Below, in pieces: positions 44,936 to 54,039 of a stretch of DNA of 64,000 nt; position 1 is the first letter of the stretch; each line of letters starts with the position of its first letter. A model generated the notes under the pieces. It had not been told where the DNA came from, did not search any database, and worked only from the letters and a program-made list of their open reading frames with translations. Both the position numbers and the translations under genes were made by a program. The stretch is from contig NZ_CP015080.1 of the NCBI RefSeq assembly GCF_001611275.1, positions 3,152,956 through 3,216,955 of the forward strand, written 5' to 3'. This DNA is from Desulfuromonas sp. DDH964 (GTDB lineage Bacteria; Desulfobacterota; Desulfuromonadia; Desulfuromonadales; DDH964).

Positions 44936-47347
44936 ATGAATCGATATCTTTGCATCCACGGCCATTTTTACCAGCCCCCCCGGGAAAATCCCTGGCTCGA
45001 AGCGATCGAGCAGCAGGACTCGGCCTACCCTTTTCACGACTGGAACGAGCGCATCGCCTCCGAATGCTACCGGCCCAACGGCGCCGCCCGGATTCTCGAC
45101 GAGCAGCGGCACATTGCCCGCATTGTCAACAATTACAGCCGCACCAGCTTCAACTTCGGCCCGACCCTCCTCTCCTGGCTGGAGCAGCACGACAGCGGCG
45201 GCTACCGCAGCATCCTGGCGGCCGACACCGAGAGCCGCCAGCGCTTTTCCGGACACGGCGCCGCCCTGGCCCAGGCCTACAACCACCTCATCCTCCCTTT
45301 GGCCAACGAACGGGACAAGCGGACCCAGGTCGTGTGGGGGATTGCCGACTTCAGGCACCGCTTCGGCCGTGCCCCGGAAGGGATGTGGCTCCCGGAAACC
45401 GCCGTCGACATCGCCTCCCTCGAAGCGCTGGCCGAGCAGGGGGTGACCTTTACCATCCTCGCGCCGCACCAGGCCGCGCGCATGCGCCCCCTCGGCAGCG
45501 AGCGCTGGCAACCGCTGCCGGCCGCCGGCATCGACACCCGCCGCCCCTACCTCTGCCGGCTGCCTTCGGGACGCAGCATCGCCCTCTTCTTCTATTCCGG
45601 GCCGATTGCCAACGAGATCGCCTTTCGCAACCTGCTCGATGATGGCGAACGGCTGGCATCGCGACTGGTTTCCGCCTTCGGGCCTGAGGATGGTCCCCAG
45701 CTGATGCACGTCGCCACCGATGGCGAGACCTACGGCCACCACCACCAGTTCGGCGAAATGGCTCTCGCCTATGCCCTCGACCGGATCGAGGTACGGGGCC
45801 AGGCGACCCTCACCGTCTACGGTGAATTCCTGGAAAAATTTCCGCCTAACCACGAGGTCGAAATCATCGAGCAGACCTCCTGGAGTTGCGCCCACGGCGT
45901 CGAGCGCTGGCGCAGCGACTGCGGCTGCCGGATCGGCGGCGAGGCGGGCTGGACCCAGGGCTGGCGGGCGCCGCTGCGGGACGCCCTCGACTGGTTGCGG
46001 GACACTCTCATCCCCCTCTATGTCACCGGCATGACAAAGCTCGGCTGCGACCCCTGGGCAACCCGCGACCGCTACATCGAGGTCATCCTCGACCGCGACG
46101 AGGCGGCGGTGGCCGCCTTCCTGCGGCGCCAGGCCGGCCGGGAACTCTCTGCGACCGAGGCGACCCGGGCCTTGCGCCTGCTCGAGATGCAACGGCATGC
46201 CCTCCTCATGTACACCAGCTGCGGCTGGTTCTTCGACGAAGTCTCCGGCATCGAAACCGTGCAGCTCCTCGCCTATGCCGGCCGCGCCATTCAACTGGCG
46301 AACGAAACCTGCGCTGCCGACCTTGAGGAGGAATTCCTGCAGCGGCTGGCAGCAGCAAAAAGCAACCTGCGCCGCCGCGGTGATGCAGCCCGGATCTATC
46401 GCGAAGAGATTGCCACGGCGCGCATCGACCTCCCCCGGGTCGCCGCCCACCATGCCATCGCATCCGGCTTTGCCGCCCCCTGCCCGATCGACAACCCAAA
46501 CTGTCACGATATCCACTGTTATGCTACCGAACATCTGGAACGCCAGGAGTTCGTCAACGGCCGGCTGCGGCTCGCCGTCGGCCGCAGCCGGGTGCGCTCG
46601 ACCATCACCTGGAACAGTGACGACTTCTGCTTCGCCGTCCTCGACCTCGGGGGACACAACCTGACCGCCGGCGTCCGCCCCGGCCGTGACCGCCAGGCCA
46701 GGGAGCGGATGGCGGCGGACCTGGTCAGCGCCTTCGAACGCAGTGATGTCCCCGGGGTGATCCGCCAGCTCGATCACCACTTCGGCGCCGGGACCTACAA
46801 CCTCTGGCATCTCTTTCGCGACGAGCAGCGCCGCATCGTGCAGCAGATCATGACCCAGACCCTGCAGGAGGTCGAAGCGACCTTCCGGGAAATCTACCAG
46901 GACCATGCCCCGCTGTTGCGCTTTCTGCACGACATCCACATGCCGGTCCCGCGCCAGCTTGCCGCGCCGGTGGAACTGGTGCTGACCTCCCGACTCCATG
47001 CCCTGCTGGCCGACCACCAGCTCCATCCGAGCGAACTGCGCACCCTCACCGCGGAGGTGGCGCGCCTCGACATCAACCTCGACGAACCGCTCCTCGGCCT
47101 CGCCGCCGGCCGTCAGCTCGAACGCCAGCTGGAGCGGATCGCGCGCAGCCCGCAGAATCTGGCCCTGCTGTTGACCATAATCGAAACCCTGGAGGTCCTC
47201 GGCGAGCTGCCGCTGCGCCCCGACCTCTGGCAGGCCCAGAACCTCTACTGGGCAATCCGCCACGAGGTCGTTCCGGAGCAGCAGACGGAAGAGTGGCGGA
47301 CGGCCTTCCGCCATCTCGGCTACGCCCTGGAGATGGGAGTCGATTAG
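44936..47347 (+). CDS. Glycoside hydrolase family 57 protein (DUF3536 type)
   Basis: An 803-residue enzyme. The N-terminal GH57 barrel opens with YLCIHGHFYQPPRENPWLE; catalytic Glu lies in GMWLPETAVD (about 153) and the Asp in MHVATDGETYGHHHQFGE (about 265). The C-terminal 400 residues are helical (DUF3536-like) with HALLMYTSCGWFFDEVSG. Family members are alpha-glucan hydrolases or branching enzymes, cytosolic here as no signal is present. Glycogen-type substrate is inference. Confidence 0.93.
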   Translation: MNRYLCIHGHFYQPPRENPWLEAIEQQDSAYPFHDWNERIASECYRPNGAARILDEQRHIARIVNNYSRTSFNFGPTLLSWLEQHDSGGYRSILAADTESRQRFSGHGAALAQAYNHLILPLANERDKRTQVVWGIADFRHRFGRAPEGMWLPETAVDIASLEALAEQGVTFTILAPHQAARMRPLGSERWQPLPAAGIDTRRPYLCRLPSGRSIALFFYSGPIANEIAFRNLLDDGERLASRLVSAFGPEDGPQLMHVATDGETYGHHHQFGEMALAYALDRIEVRGQATLTVYGEFLEKFPPNHEVEIIEQTSWSCAHGVERWRSDCGCRIGGEAGWTQGWRAPLRDALDWLRDTLIPLYVTGMTKLGCDPWATRDRYIEVILDRDEAAVAAFLRRQAGRELSATEATRALRLLEMQRHALLMYTSCGWFFDEVSGIETVQLLAYAGRAIQLANETCAADLEEEFLQRLAAAKSNLRRRGDAARIYREEIATARIDLPRVAAHHAIASGFAAPCPIDNPNCHDIHCYATEHLERQEFVNGRLRLAVGRSRVRSTITWNSDDFCFAVLDLGGHNLTAGVRPGRDRQARERMAADLVSAFERSDVPGVIRQLDHHFGAGTYNLWHLFRDEQRRIVQQIMTQTLQEVEATFREIYQDHAPLLRFLHDIHMPVPRQLAAPVELVLTSRLHALLADHQLHPSELRTLTAEVARLDINLDEPLLGLAAGRQLERQLERIARSPQNLALLLTIIETLEVLGELPLRPDLWQAQNLYWAIRHEVVPEQQTEEWRTAFRHLGYALEMGVD

Positions 47348-47348
47348 A

Positions 47349-47501
47349 TCAGACGTGGTTGCGCAACTGCAGTTCAACGGGGTGGGGGTTGAGATAATAC
47401 TGCTCGGCCAGATAGGGCTGCCGGTACTTGCGCACGAAATGGTTGAGGAGGGTCACCGGGACGATCAACGGCAGCTGCTGATTCCGACCCGGATTTTTCC
47501 A
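47349..47501 (-). pseudogene. C-terminal relic of a DUF1722 (YbgA-type) protein
   Basis: Fifty codons ending in TGA read PLIVPVTLLNHFVRKYRQPY, LAEQYYLNPHPVELQLRNHV, the typical end of the DUF1722 domain. An in-frame TAA stands at 47502-47504 and no domain start exists upstream, so the rest has been deleted. Its stop lies 1 bp past the GH57 stop on the other strand. YbgA often neighbours a photolyase gene; one lies 4.3 kb away at 51816. Confidence 0.8.
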
Positions 47502-47530
47502 TTATCGCGACCTCTTTCAGCTCGGGCAGG

Positions 47531-47588
47531 ATTTATTTCCGCCCAATTCTGCTATAGTTTAGCAGACTTCCCCGGCAGGGGAATTTTT
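47531..47588 (+). promoter_or_regulatory. corA promoter and 5' hairpin
   Basis: TATAGT (47553-47558) forms a good -10, 17 bp after a weak -35 GATTTA. CTGCTA/TAGCAG (47549-47565) form a dyad across it. Just downstream TTCCCC-GGCA-GGGGAA-TTTTT (47568-47588) is a short terminator-like hairpin at the mRNA 5' end, 19 bp before the start codon. Confidence 0.45.
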
Positions 47589-47606
47589 CTGCGAAAGGTC
47601 CGGCCG

Positions 47607-48680
47607 ATGGCGAAAAAGCTCCTCAAGAAACGCTCGAAAAAGAAGATCGGCGCCCCGCCCGGCACCCTGGTGCATGTCGGCGAGGCGCGCCAGGAACAGA
47701 TCACCATCAACCGCATCGACTACGATGCCGACCGGTTCAGCGAGGAGCTCCTTCCCTTTGGCGAAGTACAGCGTAGCTGCCAGCTCAAGGCGAGCCCGAC
47801 CGTCTCCTGGATCAACGTCAACGGCGTCCACGAAATCGGCCACATCGAGACCCTGGGAAACTGCTTCAACCTCCACCCGCTGGTCCTTGAGGATATCCTC
47901 AACACCGATCACCGGCCGAAACTGGAGGACTACGACGACTATCTCTTCCTGGTTCTGAAGATGCTCTTTTACGACCATGAGAGCGGCATCCGCACCGAGC
48001 AGGTCAGCTTTGTGCTCGGCCCCAATTACGTCCTTTCTTTCCAGGAACAGGTCGGCGACGTCTTTGACGGGGTGCGGGAGCGCCTGCGCGGGGGGAAGGG
48101 ACGCATTCGCAGGCAGGGAGCCGACTACCTCGCCTATGCCCTGATGGATGCCGTGGTCGACAGCTATTTTTCGATCCTCGAGACGATCGGCGACGAACTC
48201 GAGGAGATGGAGCAGGAACTGGTGGTCGACCCGTCCCCACAGACTCTCAACCGCATCCATCATTTCAAGCGCGAGATGATCCTGCTGCGCAAGTCGGTCT
48301 GGCCCCTGCGCGAGCTGATCGCGGCACTGCAGCGGGGCGAGTCGGAGCTGATCAGCGAAACCACTGCTATCTACCTGCGCGACATCTACGACCACACCAT
48401 CCAGGTGGTCGACACGGTGGAGACCTTCCGTGACATCATCGCCGGCATGCTCGACCTCTATCTCTCCAGCATCAGCAACCGCATGAACGAGGTGATGAAG
48501 GTATTGACGATCATCGCCACTATCTTCATCCCCCTGACCTTCCTCGCCGGCATCTACGGTATGAACTTCGAGTACATGCCGGAGCTGAAATGGCGCTGGG
48601 GCTACTTTGGGCTGTGGGGAGTCATGCTGCTGGTGGCCGCCGGGCTGCTCGCCTTTTTCCGGCGCAAGAAATGGCTTTGA
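47607..48680 (+). CDS. corA: CorA-type Mg2+/Co2+ channel
   Basis: A 357-residue membrane channel. The start is the ATG of MAKKLLKKRSKKKIG; the longer frame runs through the DUF1722 relic. A cytosolic alpha-beta domain (30-255) includes NCFNLHPLVLEDILNTDHRPK. Two C-terminal helices (about 295-315 and 330-350) carry the pore signature YGMNFEYMPEL. Typical for bacterial Mg2+ uptake. It is followed 55 bp later by the ATPase-MscS pair. Confidence 0.95.
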   Translation: MAKKLLKKRSKKKIGAPPGTLVHVGEARQEQITINRIDYDADRFSEELLPFGEVQRSCQLKASPTVSWINVNGVHEIGHIETLGNCFNLHPLVLEDILNTDHRPKLEDYDDYLFLVLKMLFYDHESGIRTEQVSFVLGPNYVLSFQEQVGDVFDGVRERLRGGKGRIRRQGADYLAYALMDAVVDSYFSILETIGDELEEMEQELVVDPSPQTLNRIHHFKREMILLRKSVWPLRELIAALQRGESELISETTAIYLRDIYDHTIQVVDTVETFRDIIAGMLDLYLSSISNRMNEVMKVLTIIATIFIPLTFLAGIYGMNFEYMPELKWRWGYFGLWGVMLLVAAGLLAFFRRKKWL

Positions 48681-48735
48681 CCGGCAGTTCCTTTTTCAGC
48701 GCCGGCACCCCGGCACCCCGCGAGCGGATTGATCA

Positions 48736-50961
48736 ATGGACGAAATGAGCGACCAGCCGAGCCAGCCCCCTGCCACCGACACCCCGGCGGCGGACTATCT
48801 CTCCCCCTTCTTCCACGCTCTGGAGGAAGCCGCCCGGCAAGCGCTGGGGAAAACCGGGGAGCGGGTCAACGCCCTGCACCAGGCGATCGAGGAAGAATCG
48901 GCCCAGGTCATCGGGCAATTGCACGGCGTGCTCGCCACCCTGGAGCGAGCCTTTTCCCTTGAAGGGGAAACCACGCAGACCGATCCCCAGCATATTTCCC
49001 GCCTGGCCGAGGTTGTCGACAGCCAGAGCAACCTGGTCTTCCGCAAAATCCGCCCGGCCATGGACCGGCGGCTGAAGACCGTGGCCCCGCGCCGGGGGCC
49101 CGCCCTCGCCGCCCTCGAACTGGCGTCCCGGGGCTACGCCGAGTGCGCCCGCTTCCTTCCCGAGGAACCTCAGCCGCCCAGCCCGACCCTGGAAAAACGC
49201 CTGGGGCGGATTCCCGGGGCCAGGCTCTTCCTCGACCTGCTCGAGGTTTCGCCGCGCCAGCTCTATATCGAAAGCCTGCCGAACCGGGAAAGTCTCACCG
49301 AGCACCCCCTGGTGCGCAACTACGCCGCTGCCCACGAAAAGGCCGTGACCCAACTGGCCGATATCTGGCGCGGACTGCGTTTCCACTTCGACCTCGCCAG
49401 TGAAGAGATTTTCGCGCTGACGGAAGCAGAGGCCCCCCGGGAGGAACCGGTGGATACTGCCGCGGTCCTCGCTGACTGTCATACCCTGCTGGTCGAAACC
49501 TGTAACGATGCCGAAACCAAGCTGATCGCCGGTCGCAACCGGCTGCTGGAAGCGCTGCTCGCCCTTCCCGGCGCTCTCGAAGAGAGCAACCGGAACTTTA
49601 TCGACAGGATCCGGGAGGAGTTCCTGGAAACCCGCCGCTGGGGCAACCTGAGACGGCACTACCAGCGCCAGGCCCGCACCCTTGCCGCCGACTGGCAGGG
49701 GAAGGCCATGAGCCTTATCGACCAGGGGAAGGAAGAGGTCAGCCGCTCCGCCGCCGGCCTCAGCCAGAACACCAACCTGCTGCGCAACGTCCAGACCCTG
49801 CTCGGCAAGGGAGGACGCGTCCAGGAAACCTTCCTCGCTCTCACCGACCTCCCCGGCAAGGAGACCCTGCTGGAGAAATCCGCGAGTCTGCCGCGCCTCT
49901 ACCAGCGGCTCTTCACCCTCGGTCCGCTGCGCAATCGCGAGTTCCTGGTCGCCCGGGAAGAAGAACTTGAAGACTTCGAAGAGGTCTTCGTCCGCTGGCA
50001 GGAGAAGAAAGCCTGCAGTGTCGCGGTGATCGGCCCCGAAGGGAGCGGCAAGACCTCGCTCCTCAACAGCTTCGCCAGCGAATTCGGCGCCCGCGGCGAG
50101 CTCCTGGAACTGAACCTCGATTTGCGCCTGCAACAGGACGAGGACCTGCTGCGGATCTTTGCCCGCTGGCTCGATGACGAGGAACCCCTCGCCTCGATCC
50201 AGGAGCTGCCGGAGCGAATTTTACAGGAACCGCGCCGCGTGGTGATCGTCGAAGGGGGGCATAACCTCGGCCTGCGCACCGTCGGCGGCTACCGCATGGC
50301 GCGGGCCTTTATGCAGCTGGTCATGGCGACCCGCCGGCACTGGCTCTGGATCATCTCCTTTCGCAAATATCCCTGGGTACTGCTCGATCATCAACTCGGG
50401 CTCGGACAATTTTTCACCCACCAGATTCGCACCCTCTTCCACGACCAGGAGAATCTGCAGGAGGCTCTGCTGCTGCGCCAGCGAACATCCGGGATCGAAT
50501 TGACTTTTGTGCCACCCGAGAATCAGGGGTCGGACCAGCGCCCCGCAGCGACCCAGGACCAGTTGCGGCAACGTTTCTTCCGCGACCTGTTCGAGATGAC
50601 CTCGGGAAATATCGACGCGGCGATTTACCACTGGCTTCTCCATGTCAGCTGGGATGCAGCCAGCAGCAGCGTTCAGGCCAGCCCCCTGAAGCGATTCGAA
50701 TTCAACTTCCTGCGCGCGCTGGGGAGGGAAAACCTCTTCGCCCTGGCCGAAGTCCTCAACCACGGCGCCCTCGCGGCCGACGAGTATGCGCAGATTTTCC
50801 GGCGTTCCGTGGCAGATGCCGCCAACCTGCTCGATTCCCTGGTGCATTTCAATATCCTGCGAATCGAGAAAAGCACGGAAGGCCAGCCGACTTATCAGCT
50901 CAATCCGGTCTTTTTCGGTCCGGTGAGCGCCACCCTGGAATCGATGAACATCCTCCACTAA
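48736..50961 (+). CDS. Large P-loop ATPase paired with MscS
   Basis: A 741-residue cytosolic protein. Residues 1-400 are helical and Arg/Glu-rich with coiled-coil segments and no recognised domain. A Walker A GPEGSGKTS lies at about 434-442, Walker B-like RRVVIVEGGHNL at about 497, and the C-terminal part (560-741) looks like an AAA/STAND lid with winged-helix-like segments (DAANLLDSLVHFNILRIEK). No transmembrane helix. The gene ends 12 bp before mscS, so the pair is probably co-transcribed. I infer that the ATPase regulates or reads the channel, or uses stress signals; no catalytic role is known to me. Confidence 0.8.
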   Translation: MDEMSDQPSQPPATDTPAADYLSPFFHALEEAARQALGKTGERVNALHQAIEEESAQVIGQLHGVLATLERAFSLEGETTQTDPQHISRLAEVVDSQSNLVFRKIRPAMDRRLKTVAPRRGPALAALELASRGYAECARFLPEEPQPPSPTLEKRLGRIPGARLFLDLLEVSPRQLYIESLPNRESLTEHPLVRNYAAAHEKAVTQLADIWRGLRFHFDLASEEIFALTEAEAPREEPVDTAAVLADCHTLLVETCNDAETKLIAGRNRLLEALLALPGALEESNRNFIDRIREEFLETRRWGNLRRHYQRQARTLAADWQGKAMSLIDQGKEEVSRSAAGLSQNTNLLRNVQTLLGKGGRVQETFLALTDLPGKETLLEKSASLPRLYQRLFTLGPLRNREFLVAREEELEDFEEVFVRWQEKKACSVAVIGPEGSGKTSLLNSFASEFGARGELLELNLDLRLQQDEDLLRIFARWLDDEEPLASIQELPERILQEPRRVVIVEGGHNLGLRTVGGYRMARAFMQLVMATRRHWLWIISFRKYPWVLLDHQLGLGQFFTHQIRTLFHDQENLQEALLLRQRTSGIELTFVPPENQGSDQRPAATQDQLRQRFFRDLFEMTSGNIDAAIYHWLLHVSWDAASSSVQASPLKRFEFNFLRALGRENLFALAEVLNHGALAADEYAQIFRRSVADAANLLDSLVHFNILRIEKSTEGQPTYQLNPVFFGPVSATLESMNILH

Positions 50962-50973
50962 CAGGGGTGCAAG

Positions 50974-51801
50974 ATGCAGGACGAAACCCTCAAATCGCTG
51001 ATCGACAACTTCTCCTTCACCCGGATCCTCGCCGTCCTGATCTTTTTTGCCGCGACCTGGCTAATGGTGCGCATCCTCCGCTTCGCCGCCGAGCTCCTCG
51101 CCGGAAAGTTTTCCCGCTATCGCCTCTGGATCTCCAGTGCCTTCCCGGTCCTGCGCCTGCTGATCTGGATCAGCGCCCTCGCCATCATCATCCTGGTGAT
51201 CATCAACCCACCGGTCAACACCCTGCTCACCATCATCGCCTCGGCCGGTCTCGCCATCGGCCTTGGCGCCCAGGATCTGATCCGCAACGTCATCGCCGGA
51301 ATTCTGATCCTGATGGACCGTCCCTTCCGGGTCGGCGACATGGTCAAGGTCGGTGAACACTACGGCGAAGTCACCAACATCGGCCTGCGTGCCATTACCC
51401 TGCACACCTTCGACGACAGTGCGGTGACGATCCCCAACGCCCTTGTCCTCGGCCAGGCGGTGGCCAATTCCAACAGCGGCGCCCTCGATGAAATGGTGGT
51501 CGTCGAATTTCGCCTGCCGGCCACCCTGGACGTGGTTCTGCTGCGGGAACTGGCCCGGGAAGCGGCCGCCTGTTCCCCCTATGTCTATTTGAAAAAACCG
51601 ATCATTATCACCATCGAGGACGAATTCCAGCGCACCTTCCTGACCCACCTGAAGATCAAGGCTTATGTTCTCGACATCCGCCTGGAACGGCAGCTGGCGA
51701 GTGACATCAGCGAACGGTTCAAGCAGGAGTTGATCCGGCACGGGCTGATGACCGAGGCGATGGTCCTTGGCCCCCTGCAGGGGTCGCTTGCCGCGTCCTG
51801 A
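50974..51801 (+). CDS. mscS: MscS-type mechanosensitive channel
   Basis: A 275-residue channel with three to four helices (about 15-100) and the pore-helix glycine/alanine pattern SAGLAIGLGAQDLIRNVIAGILILMD, followed by the beta domain FRVGDMVKVGEHYGEVTNIGLRAI and a C-terminal cytosolic domain. It opens on hypo-osmotic shock. Coupling to an ATPase gene is unusual and is treated as a finding. Confidence 0.94.
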   Translation: MQDETLKSLIDNFSFTRILAVLIFFAATWLMVRILRFAAELLAGKFSRYRLWISSAFPVLRLLIWISALAIIILVIINPPVNTLLTIIASAGLAIGLGAQDLIRNVIAGILILMDRPFRVGDMVKVGEHYGEVTNIGLRAITLHTFDDSAVTIPNALVLGQAVANSNSGALDEMVVVEFRLPATLDVVLLRELAREAAACSPYVYLKKPIIITIEDEFQRTFLTHLKIKAYVLDIRLERQLASDISERFKQELIRHGLMTEAMVLGPLQGSLAAS

Positions 51802-51815
51802 AGGGATCCCCCGCG

Positions 51816-53294
51816 ATGTCCGGAGCTGAAAATTCCCGCCAGGTTCCGCCCAATCGCATCCGGCTGGCGAACAGTGCCCCCCTGAATCCCGTCGGCGACT
51901 ATGTCCTCTACTGGATGAGCGCCTTTCGCCGCAGCGGCTGGAACTTTGCCCTGCAGCGCGCGGCGCAGATGGCGGAACAACTCGGCAAGGGGTTGCTGGT
52001 ACTGGAGGCGCTGCGCTGCGACTACCCCTATGCCAGCGACCGTCTGCACCGCTTCGTCCTCGACGGCATGGCGGACAATGCCGCCGCCTTTGCCAACGGC
52101 CCCGCCCGTTATTACCCCTATGTGGAACCAAAGCAGGGGGGCGGCAAGGGGCTGCTCGCCGCCCTGGCGCAGCGGGCCTGCCTGGTCGTCGCCGACGACG
52201 CCCCCATCCTCTTTCTGCCACGGATGCTGGCAGCGGCCGCGGCCCGGCTGCCGGTGGCGCTGGAGGCGGTCGACAGCAACGGGCTGCTCCCCCTGCGCGC
52301 CGCCGACCACGACTATCCGAGCGCCTACGCCTTTCGCCGTTTTCTGCAACGGGAGCTGCCGGCGCACCTCCTCAGCCTGCCGCTGGCCGATCCGCTGCAG
52401 GGGCTGAATCTCCCGCCGGTCCACCTCGCCGCGCCCCTTGCCGAACGCTGGCCGCAAGCGGATGCGGCACTGACCGCCCCCGGCGCCAGTCTCACCTATC
52501 TCCCCATTGACCACAGCGTCGACGCCACCAGTATCCGCGGCGGAACCTGCGCCGGCAAAGATCAGCTCGACACCTTCCTGCGCCTGCGCCTTCACCGCTA
52601 CCTGGAACGGAGCGAACCGGCCGAGACCCTTAGCAGCGGGCTCTCTCCCTATCTTCACTTCGGCCATATTGCCAGCCAGCAGATTTTCGCGGCTATCGCC
52701 GCCCGGGAAGAGTGGTCGGTGGGAGATCTCGGCCCGGAACGCCGGGGACAGCGCCAGGGGTGGTGGGGAATGAGTCCCCCCGCGGAGGCGTTTCTCGACC
52801 AGCTGGTCACCTGGCGCGAACTCGGCTACAACTTCGCGAGCATCCGCAGCGACGGCATCGACTATACCAGCCTGCCGGAGTGGGCCCGCCAGACCCTCGA
52901 CCACCATGCCGGCGACCCGCGCCCCGTCCGTTACAACCGGGAAGAACTTGGTGCCGCCCTGACTCATGATCCGCTCTGGAATGCCGCCCAGCGCCAGCTG
53001 GTGCAGGAAGGGACCATCCACAACTATCTGCGCATGCTCTGGGGGAAGAAGATTCTCGAGTGGTCGGCCTCTCCGCAGCAGGCGATGGCAATCATGTTCC
53101 AACTCAACGACCGTTATGCCCTCGATGGCCGCGACCCCAATTCGGCGAGCGGCATTGGCTGGTGCCTCGGCCGCTATGATCGCCCCTGGGGCCCTGAGCG
53201 GCCGATCTTCGGCAAGATCCGCTACATGTCATCTGCCAATACCGCACGCAAGTTCCGGCTTGGGACCTACCTGAAGGACTATGGGACCGACTGA
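51816..53294 (+). CDS. phr: Class II CPD photolyase
   Basis: A 492-residue FAD enzyme that repairs cyclobutane pyrimidine dimers with light. The class II signature lies near the C-terminus: LNDRYALDGRDPNSASGIGW, then CLGRYDRPWGPERPIFGKIR. The N-terminal antenna-like domain begins LNPVGDYVLYWMSAFRRSGWN. No signal. It is 14 bp from mscS. Presence in an anaerobe-type gene set suggests exposure to sunlit habitats, which is inference. Confidence 0.95.
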   Translation: MSGAENSRQVPPNRIRLANSAPLNPVGDYVLYWMSAFRRSGWNFALQRAAQMAEQLGKGLLVLEALRCDYPYASDRLHRFVLDGMADNAAAFANGPARYYPYVEPKQGGGKGLLAALAQRACLVVADDAPILFLPRMLAAAAARLPVALEAVDSNGLLPLRAADHDYPSAYAFRRFLQRELPAHLLSLPLADPLQGLNLPPVHLAAPLAERWPQADAALTAPGASLTYLPIDHSVDATSIRGGTCAGKDQLDTFLRLRLHRYLERSEPAETLSSGLSPYLHFGHIASQQIFAAIAAREEWSVGDLGPERRGQRQGWWGMSPPAEAFLDQLVTWRELGYNFASIRSDGIDYTSLPEWARQTLDHHAGDPRPVRYNREELGAALTHDPLWNAAQRQLVQEGTIHNYLRMLWGKKILEWSASPQQAMAIMFQLNDRYALDGRDPNSASGIGWCLGRYDRPWGPERPIFGKIRYMSSANTARKFRLGTYLKDYGTD

Positions 53295-53356
53295 ATGTTC
53301 GGCAGCTGCCGACAGCGGCGAATCACCGGACCAGTACCATCTGGCTATTTTTTGAC

Positions 53357-53390
53357 GCAAGCGGGGCGACCGATTGGTCGCCCCGCTTGC
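53357..53390. terminator. Hairpin between photolyase and dedA
   Basis: Perfect 15-bp stem GCAAGCGGGGCGACC/GGTCGCCCCGCTTGC with 4-nt loop GATT between convergent genes. No T tract follows on either side; a T run precedes it on the plus strand. Confidence 0.6.
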
Positions 53391-53425
53391 ACCCATCAGG
53401 AGCCTCCGCGGCTATACCGGCAAAC

Positions 53426-54031
53426 TCATCCCTGCTTCCTGGCAGACCAGGCACGATAGGCACCCCAGATCAGCAACGCAGCCATCGACAACATCGCGAG
53501 GAGCAGATGATGGTGCTGCAGCCCCTCCGCCAACCATCGCCACTTCTCTCCAAGCCAGTAGCCGGCAAGCACGAACAGCAACGTCCAGAAAAAGGCGCCG
53601 GCAAAGGCGAAAAGGGCGAACTCGGGCCAACGCATGAACGAGGTACCAGCCACGATCGCCGTCAGGTGGCGAACTCCCGGGAGAAAGAACCCGAAGGTCA
53701 ATAGCCAGCGACCGCGCCGGTCAAACCAGGCGCGTACCCGGTCGAGGAGCTCCGGGTCCAGGTGCAGCAGGAAGCCCCAGCGCCCGACCAGGAGCCGGGC
53801 CGGACCCCGCCCCAGCAGATAACTGACGCTGATCCCCGTCGACGCCCCGGCAAAGGCCGCCAGAAGAGTCGGCAGCAGTTGCAACTCCTGGCGTTCGACC
53901 AGGTAACCGGCAAACAGCAGCAACCATTCATCGGGGACCGGCAGACCGACAATGCCGAGCAACAGCAGACCGAAGATCGCTCCGTAGCCGTAGTGGTGAA
54001 TCCAGGGGATGACAAGATCAACGGACGGCAT
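53426..54031 (-). CDS. DedA-family membrane protein
   Basis: A 201-residue VTT/DedA protein with five to six helices. Signature segments: GLPVPDEWLLLFAGYLV near the N-terminus and the conserved FGFFLPGVRHLTAIVAGTSFMRWPEFALF. Family members flip phospholipids such as C55-P or support membrane homeostasis. It is 8 bp downstream of the hydrolase gene and probably in its operon. Confidence 0.9.
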   Translation of the reverse strand: MPSVDLVIPWIHHYGYGAIFGLLLLGIVGLPVPDEWLLLFAGYLVERQELQLLPTLLAAFAGASTGISVSYLLGRGPARLLVGRWGFLLHLDPELLDRVRAWFDRRGRWLLTFGFFLPGVRHLTAIVAGTSFMRWPEFALFAFAGAFFWTLLFVLAGYWLGEKWRWLAEGLQHHHLLLAMLSMAALLIWGAYRAWSARKQG

Positions 54032-54039
54032 CGCTCTTC

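Noticed and set aside
47568..47588. Mg2+-responsive attenuator before corA
   Set aside because: The hairpin would start only a few bases after the predicted transcript start, too short for an M-box or a leader-peptide mechanism.
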